Shown here: in pieces, positions 49,398 to 57,762 of the stretch
Numbering within the stretch: the stretch's first letter is position 1
Layout: each line of letters opens with the position of its first letter
Assembly: GCA_019637615.1 (NCBI GenBank)
Contig: JAHBVJ010000036.1
Span: forward strand, 19,083 to 83,082
Source of the DNA: Anaerolineae bacterium
GTDB taxonomy: Bacteria; Chloroflexota; Anaerolineae; Aggregatilineales; UBA2796
Reading direction: 5' to 3'
Length of the DNA stretch: 64,000 nucleotides
Program-made: the position numbers and the translations under genes
The notes under the pieces: model-generated
What the model saw: the letters and a program-made list of their open reading frames with translations, nothing else
What the model was told of the DNA's origin: nothing
Databases searched by the model: none

Positions 49398-50377
49398 TTC
49401 ACCGCCTCCGTTTCGCTGTAGATGTGCGCGATTACGTCTTCCAGCGGCGGATCTTCGATGGCAATATCCGCCACCGAACCAGCCTTCAGCACTTCGGTCA
49501 TCACGACTTCAATCGGCGTCTGCGCCGTATCCACTTTCAGCTTCAGCGCGTAGTCGGTATGTTTCAGCGTCTCCACGCCGGGCAGACTCAGCGGCGTCGG
49601 CAGCGTAGCGAATTTCACGCTCAAAATCTTCGATCCAAGATACTGCCGCCGCATGGTGGACACCTTGTCATCGAACACGATCCGCCCGTGATTGATCACG
49701 ATCACGCGCCGTACGACGCGTTCGATGTCGCCCGCGTCGTGGCTGGTCAGGAACACGGTCAAGCCCTCGTTCTGATTCCATTCGAGGATCAGATCGCGCA
49801 GTTCTTGCCGTGCGATCACGTCGAGTCCGATGGTCGGCTCGTCCAGAAACAGCACTTTCGGGCGGTGCAGCAAACTCGCCGCGATCTCCGCCCGCATCCG
49901 CTGTCCCAACGACAGCTTGCGCACTTGCGTATCGAGGAATTCACCCAGTTTGAAGCGTTCGATCAGCATATCGCGCCGCTGCCGGTAATCCGCCATCGGG
50001 AGGTTATAGACCCGCGCCAGCAGTTCGAACGTATCGCGCGGCGGGAGGTGATACCACAACTGTGATCGCTGCCCGAACACCGCGCCGATGTGATACGTCA
50101 GGGCGCTGCGCTGCTTCCACGGCGTGTAACCGAGCACCGTCGCTGTCCCCGTTGTCGGTGTCAGGATGCCCGTGAGCATCTTGATCGTGGTGGACTTGCC
50201 CGCGCCGTTGGGGCCGATGAAGGCGACGGCTTGCCCCGCCGGAATCGTCAGGCAGATGTCATCGACGGCGAGCGCTTCGCCGCGTGTACGCCCGAATAGG
50301 CCAACACGCTTGCTGGTGGTGAAAACTTTCCGCAGATGTTCGATTTCTACGCAATTTTGCGGCTGTTGAGGGGTCAT
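49394..50377 (-). CDS. ABC transporter ATP-binding protein of the exporter
   Basis: A 327-residue ATPase. Walker A is IGPNGAGKST, the signature is LSLGQRMRAEIA, and Walker B VLFLDEPTIGLD is followed by the H-loop TSHD. The roughly 80-residue C-terminal extension after residue 240 is typical of drug- or polymer-type ABC-2 exporters. It powers the two permeases that follow. The ATG at 50377 is chosen because GGGAG lies upstream; the frame to 50446 adds an unsupported 23 residues. Confidence 0.93.
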   Translation of the reverse strand: MTPQQPQNCVEIEHLRKVFTTSKRVGLFGRTRGEALAVDDICLTIPAGQAVAFIGPNGAGKSTTIKMLTGILTPTTGTATVLGYTPWKQRSALTYHIGAVFGQRSQLWYHLPPRDTFELLARVYNLPMADYRQRRDMLIERFKLGEFLDTQVRKLSLGQRMRAEIAASLLHRPKVLFLDEPTIGLDVIARQELRDLILEWNQNEGLTVFLTSHDAGDIERVVRRVIVINHGRIVFDDKVSTMRRQYLGSKILSVKFATLPTPLSLPGVETLKHTDYALKLKVDTAQTPIEVVMTEVLKAGSVADIAIEDPPLEDVIAHIYSETEAVK

Positions 50378-50519
50378 AAAGGACGATCTCCCATCGACTT
50401 GAATGGTTGATCGGCTAATCCTTGCATTACATTTCGCGATTGTCAAGGCCGAGCTTTGGAATTACCCCTTGCTGTGCTCAACTATCCACCTAATAATCAT
50501 CACAAACACTAGGAAGCCT

Positions 50520-50843
50520 ATGATGAATTCAGAAATTGTTCGTACAGGTGGGGCAAGAATCGGACGCGCGAATGCCACATGGCCTTTCGCTAAACTACGC
50601 TGTACCGCTTCCGAGCTGGTACTAGATGTCGCCATCTTGGGCAAATACACCTTCGCGAAAGGCAGCGTCACCCGAATCGAAAAATACACCTCTCTACCCG
50701 TGATTGGTCAAGGGGTCAGGCTTGAACATACCATCGCTGACTATCCAGCGCGGATTATTTTCTGGTACTTGGGGAACACCCAGCGCCTGCTTGAGGAAAT
50801 CGAGGCAATCGGCTTTCTGCCACAAAACGCAAGCATCGGTTGA
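50520..50843 (+). CDS. Small hypothetical protein, possible PH-like fold
   Basis: A 107-residue protein starting at the ATG at 50520 with AGGAAG upstream. The sequence alternates short strands (KLRCTASELVLDVAILGKYTF, VTRIEKYTSLP, RLEHTIADYPARIIFW) and ends with a helix NTQRLLEEIEAIGF. That profile looks like a small bacterial PH-like barrel, but no family was recognised with certainty. Nothing in the sequence gives a function. It is divergent from the ABC cluster and converges on the antitoxin-like gene with 6 bases between stops. Confidence 0.55.
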   Translation: MMNSEIVRTGGARIGRANATWPFAKLRCTASELVLDVAILGKYTFAKGSVTRIEKYTSLPVIGQGVRLEHTIADYPARIIFWYLGNTQRLLEEIEAIGFLPQNASIG

Positions 50844-50849
50844 CGGATG

Positions 50850-51047
50850 CTATCTCGCCTCATTCTCTCGTTCAATAGGGTCATCTTTGAGGATGGCATA
50901 CGCCTCACGTAATGCCTGATGCCAATCCGTCGGAGCTGTACTGATCTCGGTTTGCAGACTCGCCGCCAATCGCTCGACCAATCGTAAGCGATCTTGCGGT
51001 GACAGGCGTTGCGCTTGTTCAAGTACCATCTCTAGTGTTGCTTCCAT
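50850..51047 (-). CDS. Antitoxin-like addiction module component, orphan
   Basis: A 65-residue protein beginning MEATLEMVLEQAQRL followed by SPQDRLRLVERLAASLQ, the pattern of small addiction-module antitoxin proteins found beside PIN or RelE-type toxins. No toxin gene is adjacent on either side, so the role is open. The acidic, helix-rich C-terminal part fits an antitoxin that binds its toxin. Confidence 0.55.
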   Translation of the reverse strand: MEATLEMVLEQAQRLSPQDRLRLVERLAASLQTEISTAPTDWHQALREAYAILKDDPIERENEAR

Positions 51048-51198
51048 CGTTACTCACCTCTGCTCTGCAATATCATAGGGGACGGTTCATAGCAATTTTA
51101 TCCCAAATCATGTCCCGCTTGTTTCCACATCACGCACCCAACCTCCCCCTGCTCTCAATCCGCCCAATCCCGAAAACCGCCGACACCCTCAACGTATT

Positions 51199-51310
51199 TG
51201 AGTCCTATTCGGGACTTCGTTCTCTCACCCCGCCCGTTTCAACGTCGGGCGGCGTTATCGACCCGACGACGCGCCATTTCGTCAATTCCCTGACGAATTC
51301 CCTCAACACC
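51199..51310 (+). repeat. Compound repeat (copy 2)
   Basis: TGAGTCC....GGGACTTCGT, then TTTCAACGTCGGGCGGCG and CGACCC, match the minus strand of 12365-12456 with indels between blocks. Confidence 0.6.
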
Positions 51311-51343
51311 ACCGACGCCTGCCGCACTTCCTTCCGCCTCTTT

Positions 51344-51369
51344 ACTTAGCACTAAGCACTCAGGACTAA
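51344..51369 (-). repeat. Heptamer repeat array (copy 5)
   Basis: Units TAGCACT, AAGCACT, CAGGACT (reverse complement of AGTGCTT-type units) directly after compound repeat copy 2. Confidence 0.8.
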
Positions 51370-51410
51370 TAGACGACCGATAGAGAATATGCCTAGTCCC
51401 GCTTTTGTGC

Positions 51411-51430
51411 GGACGCCACATGTGGCGTCC
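51411..51430. repeat. Perfect 20-bp palindrome
   Basis: GGACGCCACA is followed directly by its reverse complement TGTGGCGTCC. With no loop it is a better candidate for a dimeric protein site than for an RNA hairpin. Confidence 0.7.
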
Positions 51431-51534
51431 ATATGAGCTTGATAATTAGATCTGCTCTCTTGCGGTTATCTATAAGGACTTCTCTTCAAACCATCTTCAA
51501 ACCGAACATTTATACTCTTTTTACGACTCTCCTC

Positions 51535-51562
51535 TTGACTTCCCCTTGATCTATGCTAGAAT
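51535..51562 (+). promoter_or_regulatory. Strong orphan promoter with extended -10
   Basis: TTGACT (51535-51540), a 16-bp spacer and TGC-TAGAAT (51554-51562). The transcript would start near 51570. The only translatable piece downstream is a signal-peptide-like frame without a start codon (LIVLSLGVSLAAAAQTNG), ending at a stop near 51677. Confidence 0.6.
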
Positions 51563-51569
51563 GTAAAGG

Positions 51570-51700
51570 CTAATCGTTCTAAGTCTCGGCGTGAGCTTGG
51601 CGGCTGCTGCCCAGACCAATGGAAATACGACGACAGCCTACATCAGTGGTTGCACCGCTCCTTCTGCCAGTTATCGATAAGCGCCCTCTACACGGGCGCA
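51570..51700 (+). pseudogene. Possible decayed secreted-protein remnant or small RNA
   Basis: Downstream of the strong promoter, one frame reads a signal-peptide-like LIVLSLGVSLAAAAQ followed by TNGNTTTAYISGC, then stops. The upstream ATG is in another frame, so the piece looks like a gene start broken by a frameshift. A hairpin GTTAT..GCGCCC/GGGCGC..ATAAC covers the end, so a small RNA is also possible. Confidence 0.3.
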
Positions 51701-51811
51701 TAACGGAGCGACCCGCGATCTCATAACATGCGAGCCAATGACAGGTCAACGCCACGCTCGTGCAGCTAGTCTGCAAAACCTCGGTCGACGAACAGCGCAT
51801 AGAATACAAGA

Positions 51812-51890
51812 ACGACACAAATGATCCCATTCGCACCAGCCAACGGGATCATTTCAGGGATCATCTGAGGGTGGCGAACCGCCGCCATAG
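51812..51890 (-). repeat. Hairpin repeat with 10-base loop (copy 2)
   Basis: Arms ATGATCCCATT (51821-51831) and AACGGGATCAT (51842-51852) around CGCACCAGCC, with flanks matching copy 1 in reverse orientation. It adjoins the stop of the GH4 gene. Confidence 0.8.
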
Positions 51891-51907
51891 AGAAAACGGG
51901 GGCAGGC

Positions 51908-53293
51908 TTACGATCCGTACCAGCAGCTTGAGATCGCGTCTTTCTCCGCCTCTAGCAAGCCACTCAGGATCGCGTCAGCATCCGCGATGGAAGTCACCAG
52001 CGGGTCAGTCATCATCGCCCGCCGCAGCAAGTGGTAATCGCAGCGGATCACCGCCTCTGCCGTGAGTTCGTGCGTATCCAGTATCACTTCTTGCATCCCC
52101 CGCAGTCCGCGCGGCATCTCGCCCACCGGACGCGGCCTCGGCCCGTTCATATCAACATCGCAGAGCAGTTCAAGGAAGGCGTCCTCGTTCATGTTCGTCA
52201 CCGCGCCGCGATTCAGCGTGTTGATGTAAAACGGCTTGCCCAACCCGCCCACCATGTTCTCGATGATGTCCGTCGCGTGGTCAGGGCCAAACGTGCTCAT
52301 GTAGGTGTTGATCGGCGTACTGCCGTGTACGAAACCATCTACCTGCCGCCACATCTCGGCGTGCCACTCGTAGCGATCTTCCGTCTCCCAGATCGACAGC
52401 GGCGGAATCTCGTCAGCCAGTGCGCCTTTGCCCTGCCAGAAGCGCATGTACTCTTTGGTATGGGCGACGCACACGGGGATATAGCCGTAGATTTCGTACA
52501 GCTTGTGCGTGATCCGGTCGTTGAATTTGGCCTTCGCGCCTACCTTATTGCCCGTGTCTTCGGTCGCCGCCGTCTGCCGGATCGACTCGGCAATAGCGGG
52601 CATCACATTCTGACCGTTGTACTCGGCTTTGAGCATCCATGTGAAGTGGTTCACGCCCGCGATCCGCATATCGAAGGCGGCGTCAATCTCGGCGGTGTAC
52701 GCGCTGCCATCGTGGATAATGCCCGCCCGCTGCGCGTACTTCTTCTTGATGTGTGGCATATGCAGGCTGTCGCACAGCGCGAAGCTTTTCAACTGCGGCG
52801 CATAGCGTGCCAGCGCGATGCCATTCACGGTCGATGGGTTGATGTAATTGATCACCCACGCGTCGGGACACATACGCTCGATGTCGCGCACGCACTCCAT
52901 GATCACGGGCAGTTCGCGCATCGTGCGGAAGATGCCGCCGGGGCCAATCGTGTCGCCGGAACACATGCGGATGCCGTATTTTTCCGACATCGTGCAGTCC
53001 AGCCCGCGATAGTAGACGGTATTATTGGCGAAACTGAGGACGACGAAATCAGCGCCGGAGAGTACATCTTTCCAGTCCGTCGTCGCCTCCACCTTCAGCT
53101 TGACGCCCGTTTCCGCGATGACCATCTCCGCCAGTTTCGCCATCCGCTCGATCCGGTCGGGCTGGTTATCGACCAACGCCAGTGTGCCCGTGTTCAGGTG
53201 CGGCGAATGCACCATCTGCCAGATGGCCTGCCTGCCAAAAAACAGACTGCCCGCGCCGATGACGACGACCTTCGGATGCTGTACTTCAGCCAT
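51908..53293 (-). CDS. GH4 family alpha-glucosidase/alpha-galactosidase-like
   Basis: A 461-residue protein with an N-terminal Rossmann motif (VVVIGAGSLFFG), then INYINPST, ALCDS and AGVNHFTW. These are GH4 marks, the last two near the metal-binding Cys/His. GH4 enzymes use NAD and a divalent metal to cleave alpha- or beta-glycosides by oxidation at C3. They act on free or 6-phosphorylated disaccharides in the cytoplasm. The exact substrate cannot be read here. No PTS or sugar transporter genes are adjacent. GGGAAGGGA lies upstream of the ATG. Confidence 0.9.
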   Translation of the reverse strand: MAEVQHPKVVVIGAGSLFFGRQAIWQMVHSPHLNTGTLALVDNQPDRIERMAKLAEMVIAETGVKLKVEATTDWKDVLSGADFVVLSFANNTVYYRGLDCTMSEKYGIRMCSGDTIGPGGIFRTMRELPVIMECVRDIERMCPDAWVINYINPSTVNGIALARYAPQLKSFALCDSLHMPHIKKKYAQRAGIIHDGSAYTAEIDAAFDMRIAGVNHFTWMLKAEYNGQNVMPAIAESIRQTAATEDTGNKVGAKAKFNDRITHKLYEIYGYIPVCVAHTKEYMRFWQGKGALADEIPPLSIWETEDRYEWHAEMWRQVDGFVHGSTPINTYMSTFGPDHATDIIENMVGGLGKPFYINTLNRGAVTNMNEDAFLELLCDVDMNGPRPRPVGEMPRGLRGMQEVILDTHELTAEAVIRCDYHLLRRAMMTDPLVTSIADADAILSGLLEAEKDAISSCWYGS

Positions 53294-53392
53294 AACGATT
53301 GTTGATCCCTTCCCTACTCAAATAGAAACACTAAGTTTGGCGATGTTTTTGCACGCTTGAGGAGAACCTACTTGCTCGCCCGAACCGACCTT

Positions 53393-53749
53393 TTACCCCA
53401 ACAGCCATTTGACAGGTGTGAATTCGAACAACGCGCCGTATTCATCATCGGTCAGGATATTCCAGTCGAATTTGCTCTTGAACAGCCGCACCACTTCGTC
53501 GGGAAACGGCTTGTCGAGCAGCTTGGCGGTGCATTCGACCACCAACGGGTTATTGCCATCTTCGAGCGACACGCTGACGTTCGGATTCGCACGGAGGTTG
53601 CGCGCCTTGATCGACTCCGGTGCGGTGCAGATGTAGATGCGCTCGTTGATCCAGATGAACCAGATGGGAACCAGATGCGGCGTGCCGTTCGGGCGCACCG
53701 TCGCCATCCAAATGTTGCGTGCAGTGAGTAAGCGCTGTGTGTTTGGCAT
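53393..53749 (-). CDS. Pyridoxamine 5'-phosphate oxidase-like flavin-binding protein
   Basis: A 118-residue protein with the split-barrel PNPOx pattern: WMATVRPNGTPHLVPIWF, IYICTAPESIKARNLRANP and VSVSLEDGNNPLVVECTA. The family binds FMN or F420; members of this length often are F420-dependent or of unknown activity. The ATG at 53749 is preferred because GGGAG lies 5 bases upstream; a second ATG and a GTG further upstream overlap that site. It stands alone between the GH4 and lpdA genes. Confidence 0.8.
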   Translation of the reverse strand: MPNTQRLLTARNIWMATVRPNGTPHLVPIWFIWINERIYICTAPESIKARNLRANPNVSVSLEDGNNPLVVECTAKLLDKPFPDEVVRLFKSKFDWNILTDDEYGALFEFTPVKWLLG

Positions 53750-53892
53750 CATCACTCCCGAAATCACGAAACGAGCTTACCGCTAATGATAGTTCAGCCG
53801 TTCAAATCGTGCTTGGACTAGGGTAAGATAAGCGACTACTGGTACAATCAAAGATATAGGGTTTGATTTACTGACCACTAGTTGGAGTCAAC

Positions 53893-55296
53893 ATGGCAAA
53901 AGAATATGATGTAGTCGTACTCGGCGCGGGGCCGGGTGGTTATGTCGCCGCGATTCGCGCCGCGCAGCTTGGCAAGAAAGTGGCGATCATCGAAAAGCAG
54001 TGGTGGGGTGGCGTCTGCTTGAACGTCGGCTGCATCCCGTCGAAGGCACTCCTGCATAACGCGGAACTCGCGCATATCATCAAGCACCGCGCCAAGGAAT
54101 TTGGCATCGTGCTGCCCGGTGAAGTTCAGCTTGACTACGGCGTGGCGTGGAAGCGCAGCCGCGATGCATCCGATAAGCTGGTCAAGGGCGTCGGCTTCCT
54201 GATGCGCAAGAACAAGATCGACCAGTACAACGGGTGGGGCACCTTCACGGGGCCGAAGACGCTCGAAGTAGCGCAAAACGACGGTACGAAAGAGACGCTC
54301 AACGCACAAAACGTGATCATCGCGACGGGTTCCGAAGTCCGTCTGCTGCCCAATACCAAGCTTTCTGACCGCGTTAAGACCTATCTCGAAGTGATCATGA
54401 GCGACAAACTGCCCAAGAGCATCGTGATCATCGGCGCGGGCGCGATCGGTAGCGAGTTCGGCTACGTGATGCACAACTACGGCGTCGAAGTCACTATCGT
54501 GGAATTCATGCCAGCGATGGTGCCCAATGAAGACCCCGAAATCTCCAAGGAACTGGAGCGCCAGTACACCAAGCTCGGCATCAAGGTGCATACCAACACC
54601 AAGGTCGAAAAGCTCGAAGACGATGGATCGGGCGTGACGGTCACTGTCAGCAAAGATGGCAAGCAAGAGCAGATCAAGGCCGAATGGGCGCTGCAATCCA
54701 TCGGATGGGCACCGCGCACCAGCGGCTACGGCCTCGACAAGACCGGCGTCAAGCTGGACGAGCGCGGCTGGATTCAGGTCGATGATCACCTGCGGACGAA
54801 CGTCCCCGGCATTTACGCCATCGGTGACATCACCAGCAACAAATTCAAGCTGGCGCATGTTGCCAGCGCGGAAGGCGTGATCGCGGCGGAAACCATCGCG
54901 GGCGTCGAGACGCTGCCGCTGGAATACGACATGATCCCGCGTGCCACCTACTGCCAACCGCAGATCGCCAGCTTCGGCTACACTGAAAAGCAAGCGCAAG
55001 AGAAGGGCTATCAGGTCAAGGTCTCCAAGTTCCCGTGGTCAGCCAACGGCAAGGCGATTGGTCTAGGCGAGTCAACGGGCTTCGTCAAGCTGGTCGCGGA
55101 TGCCAAGTACGGCGAAATCCTCGGCGCGCACATGATCGGCGCGGGCGTGACGGAACTGCTGCCCGAACTCACCTTGGCGCGTCGCTGGGAGCTGACCGCC
55201 GCTGAGATTGGTCGCAATGTCCACTCACACCCCACCATGAGCGAAGCGCTCAAGTCGGTCGCTGAGGGCATCGAAGGCCACATGATCGATCTGTAA
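53893..55296 (+). CDS. lpdA: Dihydrolipoyl dehydrogenase
   Basis: A 467-residue flavoprotein. FAD motif VVVLGAGPGGYVAA, redox disulfide GGVCLNVGCIPSK (Cys42, Cys47), NAD motif IIGAGAIGSEFG and the C-terminal HSHPTMSE with the catalytic His-Glu pair are all present. It reoxidises dihydrolipoamide with NAD+ in the pyruvate, 2-oxoglutarate or glycine cleavage complexes. No E1 or E2 gene is adjacent, so it probably serves several complexes. A hairpin follows the stop. Confidence 0.96.
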   Translation: MAKEYDVVVLGAGPGGYVAAIRAAQLGKKVAIIEKQWWGGVCLNVGCIPSKALLHNAELAHIIKHRAKEFGIVLPGEVQLDYGVAWKRSRDASDKLVKGVGFLMRKNKIDQYNGWGTFTGPKTLEVAQNDGTKETLNAQNVIIATGSEVRLLPNTKLSDRVKTYLEVIMSDKLPKSIVIIGAGAIGSEFGYVMHNYGVEVTIVEFMPAMVPNEDPEISKELERQYTKLGIKVHTNTKVEKLEDDGSGVTVTVSKDGKQEQIKAEWALQSIGWAPRTSGYGLDKTGVKLDERGWIQVDDHLRTNVPGIYAIGDITSNKFKLAHVASAEGVIAAETIAGVETLPLEYDMIPRATYCQPQIASFGYTEKQAQEKGYQVKVSKFPWSANGKAIGLGESTGFVKLVADAKYGEILGAHMIGAGVTELLPELTLARRWELTAAEIGRNVHSHPTMSEALKSVAEGIEGHMIDL

Positions 55297-55333
55297 AAGT
55301 GCAACTTAGCGCGGATTTTCCGTCCGCCGTCTC

Positions 55334-55366
55334 GGTGAGACAATCTCGCAGCGGGGTTGTCTCACC
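55334..55366 (+). terminator. Hairpin after lpdA
   Basis: GGTGAGACAA (55334-55343) pairs perfectly with TTGTCTCACC (55357-55366). No clear T-tract follows, so it is a weak terminator candidate. Confidence 0.5.
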
Positions 55367-55406
55367 CCAATATATTTACTGATAGCCAACATCAAAGCCA
55401 TAGTTC

Positions 55407-56369
55407 ATGCAAAAAGTCGATTCTAGCCTCAGAGCGCTACCTATCGTTGAGACACAACCGCCGCCACGCTTGCCATTCACCTATTACGATGGCTTGCTTG
55501 TGTTGATGGCGATCATCTGGGGTACAAATTTTGTCGTGCTCAAAGCCGCCACCGAGCAGATTCCGGGCGCAGTGTTCAACTTCATCCGTTTCGCCGTCGG
55601 CACCACGGGCGTCGGGGTGATCCTGTATATATCACAGCGCTCGTCGGGCGCGGGGCTGGCGACCTTGCGATTGCCGCGTCAGGAGTGGTACTCGATTGGC
55701 AAGCTGGCTTTCATCACGGGCATTCTGTACCAGTCATTGTTCATCCACGGCTTGCAGTTCACCACCGCTGCCAACAGCAGTCTGATCATCACGGCAGCGC
55801 CGGTGATGCTGGTGCTGCTGAACGCTGCACGCGGTAAAGATCGCATCGGGCGCGGCGGGATCATCGGTTCGTTGCTGGCGTTCTTGGGCGTAGCGCTCGT
55901 CATTTTCTTTACGCACGCCAACGACATCGCGCTTGGTGGCACGACACTGCAAGGCGATGCGCTGATCTTTCTAGCGGCATTCGTGTGGGTATGGTCGGTG
56001 TTGGCGACCAAAGACCCGCTGGCACGGATGCCCGTCTTGCTGTTTAGCTTCTGGCACAGCGCCGTCATGACCGTGATGCAGGGCGTCTCCATCATCCCTG
56101 AACTCGCGGTGTTCGACTGGCATCGGCTGACGTTGCCAGTCATTCTGATGATCTTATATTCGGGCGTGGGGCCGTTTTGCATCGCTGGCCTGATCTGGAA
56201 TCGCGGCATCCAGACGACAGGCGCAACACGCATCGCCATCTACAACAACCTACAACCGATCATCGCCGCCATCACCAGCACGATCTTCCTCGGTGAGCCA
56301 TTCACCGTCATCATCTTCGTGGGCGCGGTGCTGGTGCTGGTCGGGGTCGTACTGGTCAAACGCGGGTGA
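55407..56369 (+). CDS. EamA/DMT superfamily transporter
   Basis: A 320-residue membrane protein with ten predicted helices in two EamA repeats. The first repeat has LVLMAIIWGTNFVVLKAA and PGAVFNFIRFAVG. The second has LIFLAAFVWVWSVLATKDPLA and the end motif YNNLQPIIAAITSTIFLGEPFT. The family exports metabolites or drugs in exchange for protons. Substrate unknown. It ends 6 bases before trmD, so the two are likely one transcript. Confidence 0.92.
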   Translation: MQKVDSSLRALPIVETQPPPRLPFTYYDGLLVLMAIIWGTNFVVLKAATEQIPGAVFNFIRFAVGTTGVGVILYISQRSSGAGLATLRLPRQEWYSIGKLAFITGILYQSLFIHGLQFTTAANSSLIITAAPVMLVLLNAARGKDRIGRGGIIGSLLAFLGVALVIFFTHANDIALGGTTLQGDALIFLAAFVWVWSVLATKDPLARMPVLLFSFWHSAVMTVMQGVSIIPELAVFDWHRLTLPVILMILYSGVGPFCIAGLIWNRGIQTTGATRIAIYNNLQPIIAAITSTIFLGEPFTVIIFVGAVLVLVGVVLVKRG

Positions 56370-56375
56370 GCACCT

Positions 56376-57131
56376 ATGCATATTGACATCTTTACGCTGT
56401 TTCCGCAGATGTTCGACGGCCCGCTGACCGAAAGCATCCTCAAGCGGGCGCAAGAACACGAACTGCTGTCGGTGGCGCGGCATGACATCCGCAACTGGAC
56501 GACGGACAAACATCGGACGGCGGATGATACGCCCTACGGCGGTGGCGGCGGCATGATTATGAAGCCACAGCCGATCCTCGATGCTGTCGAGGCTGTGCTT
56601 GGTGATCAACTCGGCAAGGTGCCCGTGATCTTGACTACACCACAAGGTCAGGTTTTCAACCAGCGGATGGCGAAAGAACTTGCCAGCTATGAGCGTTTGG
56701 CCTTCATTTGCGGGCGCTACGAAGGCATTGACGAGCGCGTGCGCGATCTGGTCGTCACGCATGAGATCAGCATTGGCGATTTCGTGCTGACGGGCGGCGA
56801 ACTGCCCGTGATGGTGATGATCGACGCCATCGCGCGGCATCTCCCCGGCGTCTTGGGCGAAGAAGGCGCTGCCGACGACGATTCGCACGCGACAGGATTG
56901 CTGGAACACCCCTATTACACGCGTCCGCCCGTTTTTCGCGGGTTAGCGGTGCCGCCGGAACTGCTCACGGGCAGTCATCGGGTTATCGAGCGTTGGCGGC
57001 GCGATCAGGCCATCCGCCGGACGTGGGCACGCCGCCCTGACCTACTTCTTACCGCCGATCTCACCGACGCGGAAAAATATCTCCTCGCAGACTTGGCCTT
57101 AGCATGGCTTGACGCGCGAAATTTGGCTTAA
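56376..57131 (+). CDS. trmD: tRNA (guanine-N1)-methyltransferase
   Basis: A 251-residue SPOUT enzyme. DTPYGGGGGMIMKP, FICGRYEGIDERV and ISIGDFVLTGGELP form the knot that binds AdoMet, and GLLEHPYYTRP lies in the linker. It methylates G37 of tRNAs to prevent frameshifting and is normally essential. It usually sits in a cluster with rpsP, rimM and rplS. Here it follows a transporter by 6 bases and none of those genes is nearby. Confidence 0.96.
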   Translation: MHIDIFTLFPQMFDGPLTESILKRAQEHELLSVARHDIRNWTTDKHRTADDTPYGGGGGMIMKPQPILDAVEAVLGDQLGKVPVILTTPQGQVFNQRMAKELASYERLAFICGRYEGIDERVRDLVVTHEISIGDFVLTGGELPVMVMIDAIARHLPGVLGEEGAADDDSHATGLLEHPYYTRPPVFRGLAVPPELLTGSHRVIERWRRDQAIRRTWARRPDLLLTADLTDAEKYLLADLALAWLDARNLA

Positions 57132-57294
57132 CGCTAATATCCAAATCCCATATTTGCTAAATAAGTATCTGTTCGCTTAGATTCGATCTATAATTTAGCA
57201 TTATGCACGATGCCAGCGGGCAAAACGGCACACAAACTTAGAGCATGGCTGGCCTCTATAGATTGTTACTTTTTTACCGAAAGGAAGACTGCTT

Positions 57295-57702
57295 ATGACG
57301 ACAGAAGTGCGTCCCGATGTTGACATCGAGGACGACATCCACCGCCTAATCGGCACCTTTGCGCCGTTGAAGGCTTCACGCAGCTACTTTGACTTCCGGA
57401 GTGAGGGTGGCAAGATCACGTTGCACGGCAACGTGCGCTCTCCGCAAGCCAAACGCGTCCTGTTGGATAATGTCCCACGGGTAGCGGGTGTAGCGGATCA
57501 TGATGCGAGTGACCTGTTCGATGATGAAGAGGTCAAATTCAGCGTGGCGCAACTGCTGCCACCGGGCGTGTATGCTAACGTCCACTACGGAGCCGTCACC
57601 CTAACGGGTACGCTGCCGGAAGGGGCAAACGCCGACGCCATCGCTAAGGAGATCGGCAATCTACCGGGGGTGCGAAGGGTAGCGCTTGATCTTTCTCCAT
57701 AA
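57295..57702 (+). CDS. Protein with two BON domains
   Basis: A 135-residue protein. Two BON-like modules are visible, each with a helix and a strand pair: GGKITLHGNVRSPQAKRVLLDNVPRVAGV and YGAVTLTGTLPEGANADAIAKEIGNLPGVRRV. BON domains are often associated with the cell envelope and may bind phospholipid, but no signal peptide is present here. GAAAGGAAG lies before the ATG. Function unknown. Confidence 0.8.
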   Translation: MTTEVRPDVDIEDDIHRLIGTFAPLKASRSYFDFRSEGGKITLHGNVRSPQAKRVLLDNVPRVAGVADHDASDLFDDEEVKFSVAQLLPPGVYANVHYGAVTLTGTLPEGANADAIAKEIGNLPGVRRVALDLSP

Positions 57703-57762
57703 TGACAACGTTGTCTCTGTAGGGGGCGGGAAATACGGGGCCTGCCCCTCGCTGCTCAGAGG

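Larger units (their letters stand above)
51048..51907. other. Gene-poor repeat region with an orphan promoter
   Basis: No complete gene is supported in these 860 bp. The stretch holds a diverged copy of the 12365 compound repeat (51199-51310), a heptamer array (51344-51369), a perfect 20-bp palindrome (51411-51430), a strong promoter (51535-51562), a hairpin (51668-51695) and hairpin repeat copy 2 (51812-51890). Confidence 0.7.

Noticed and set aside
51579..51836. An 85-residue minus-strand frame under the orphan promoter
   Set aside because: No ribosome site, no signature, and it covers the hairpin repeat; unlikely to be coding.
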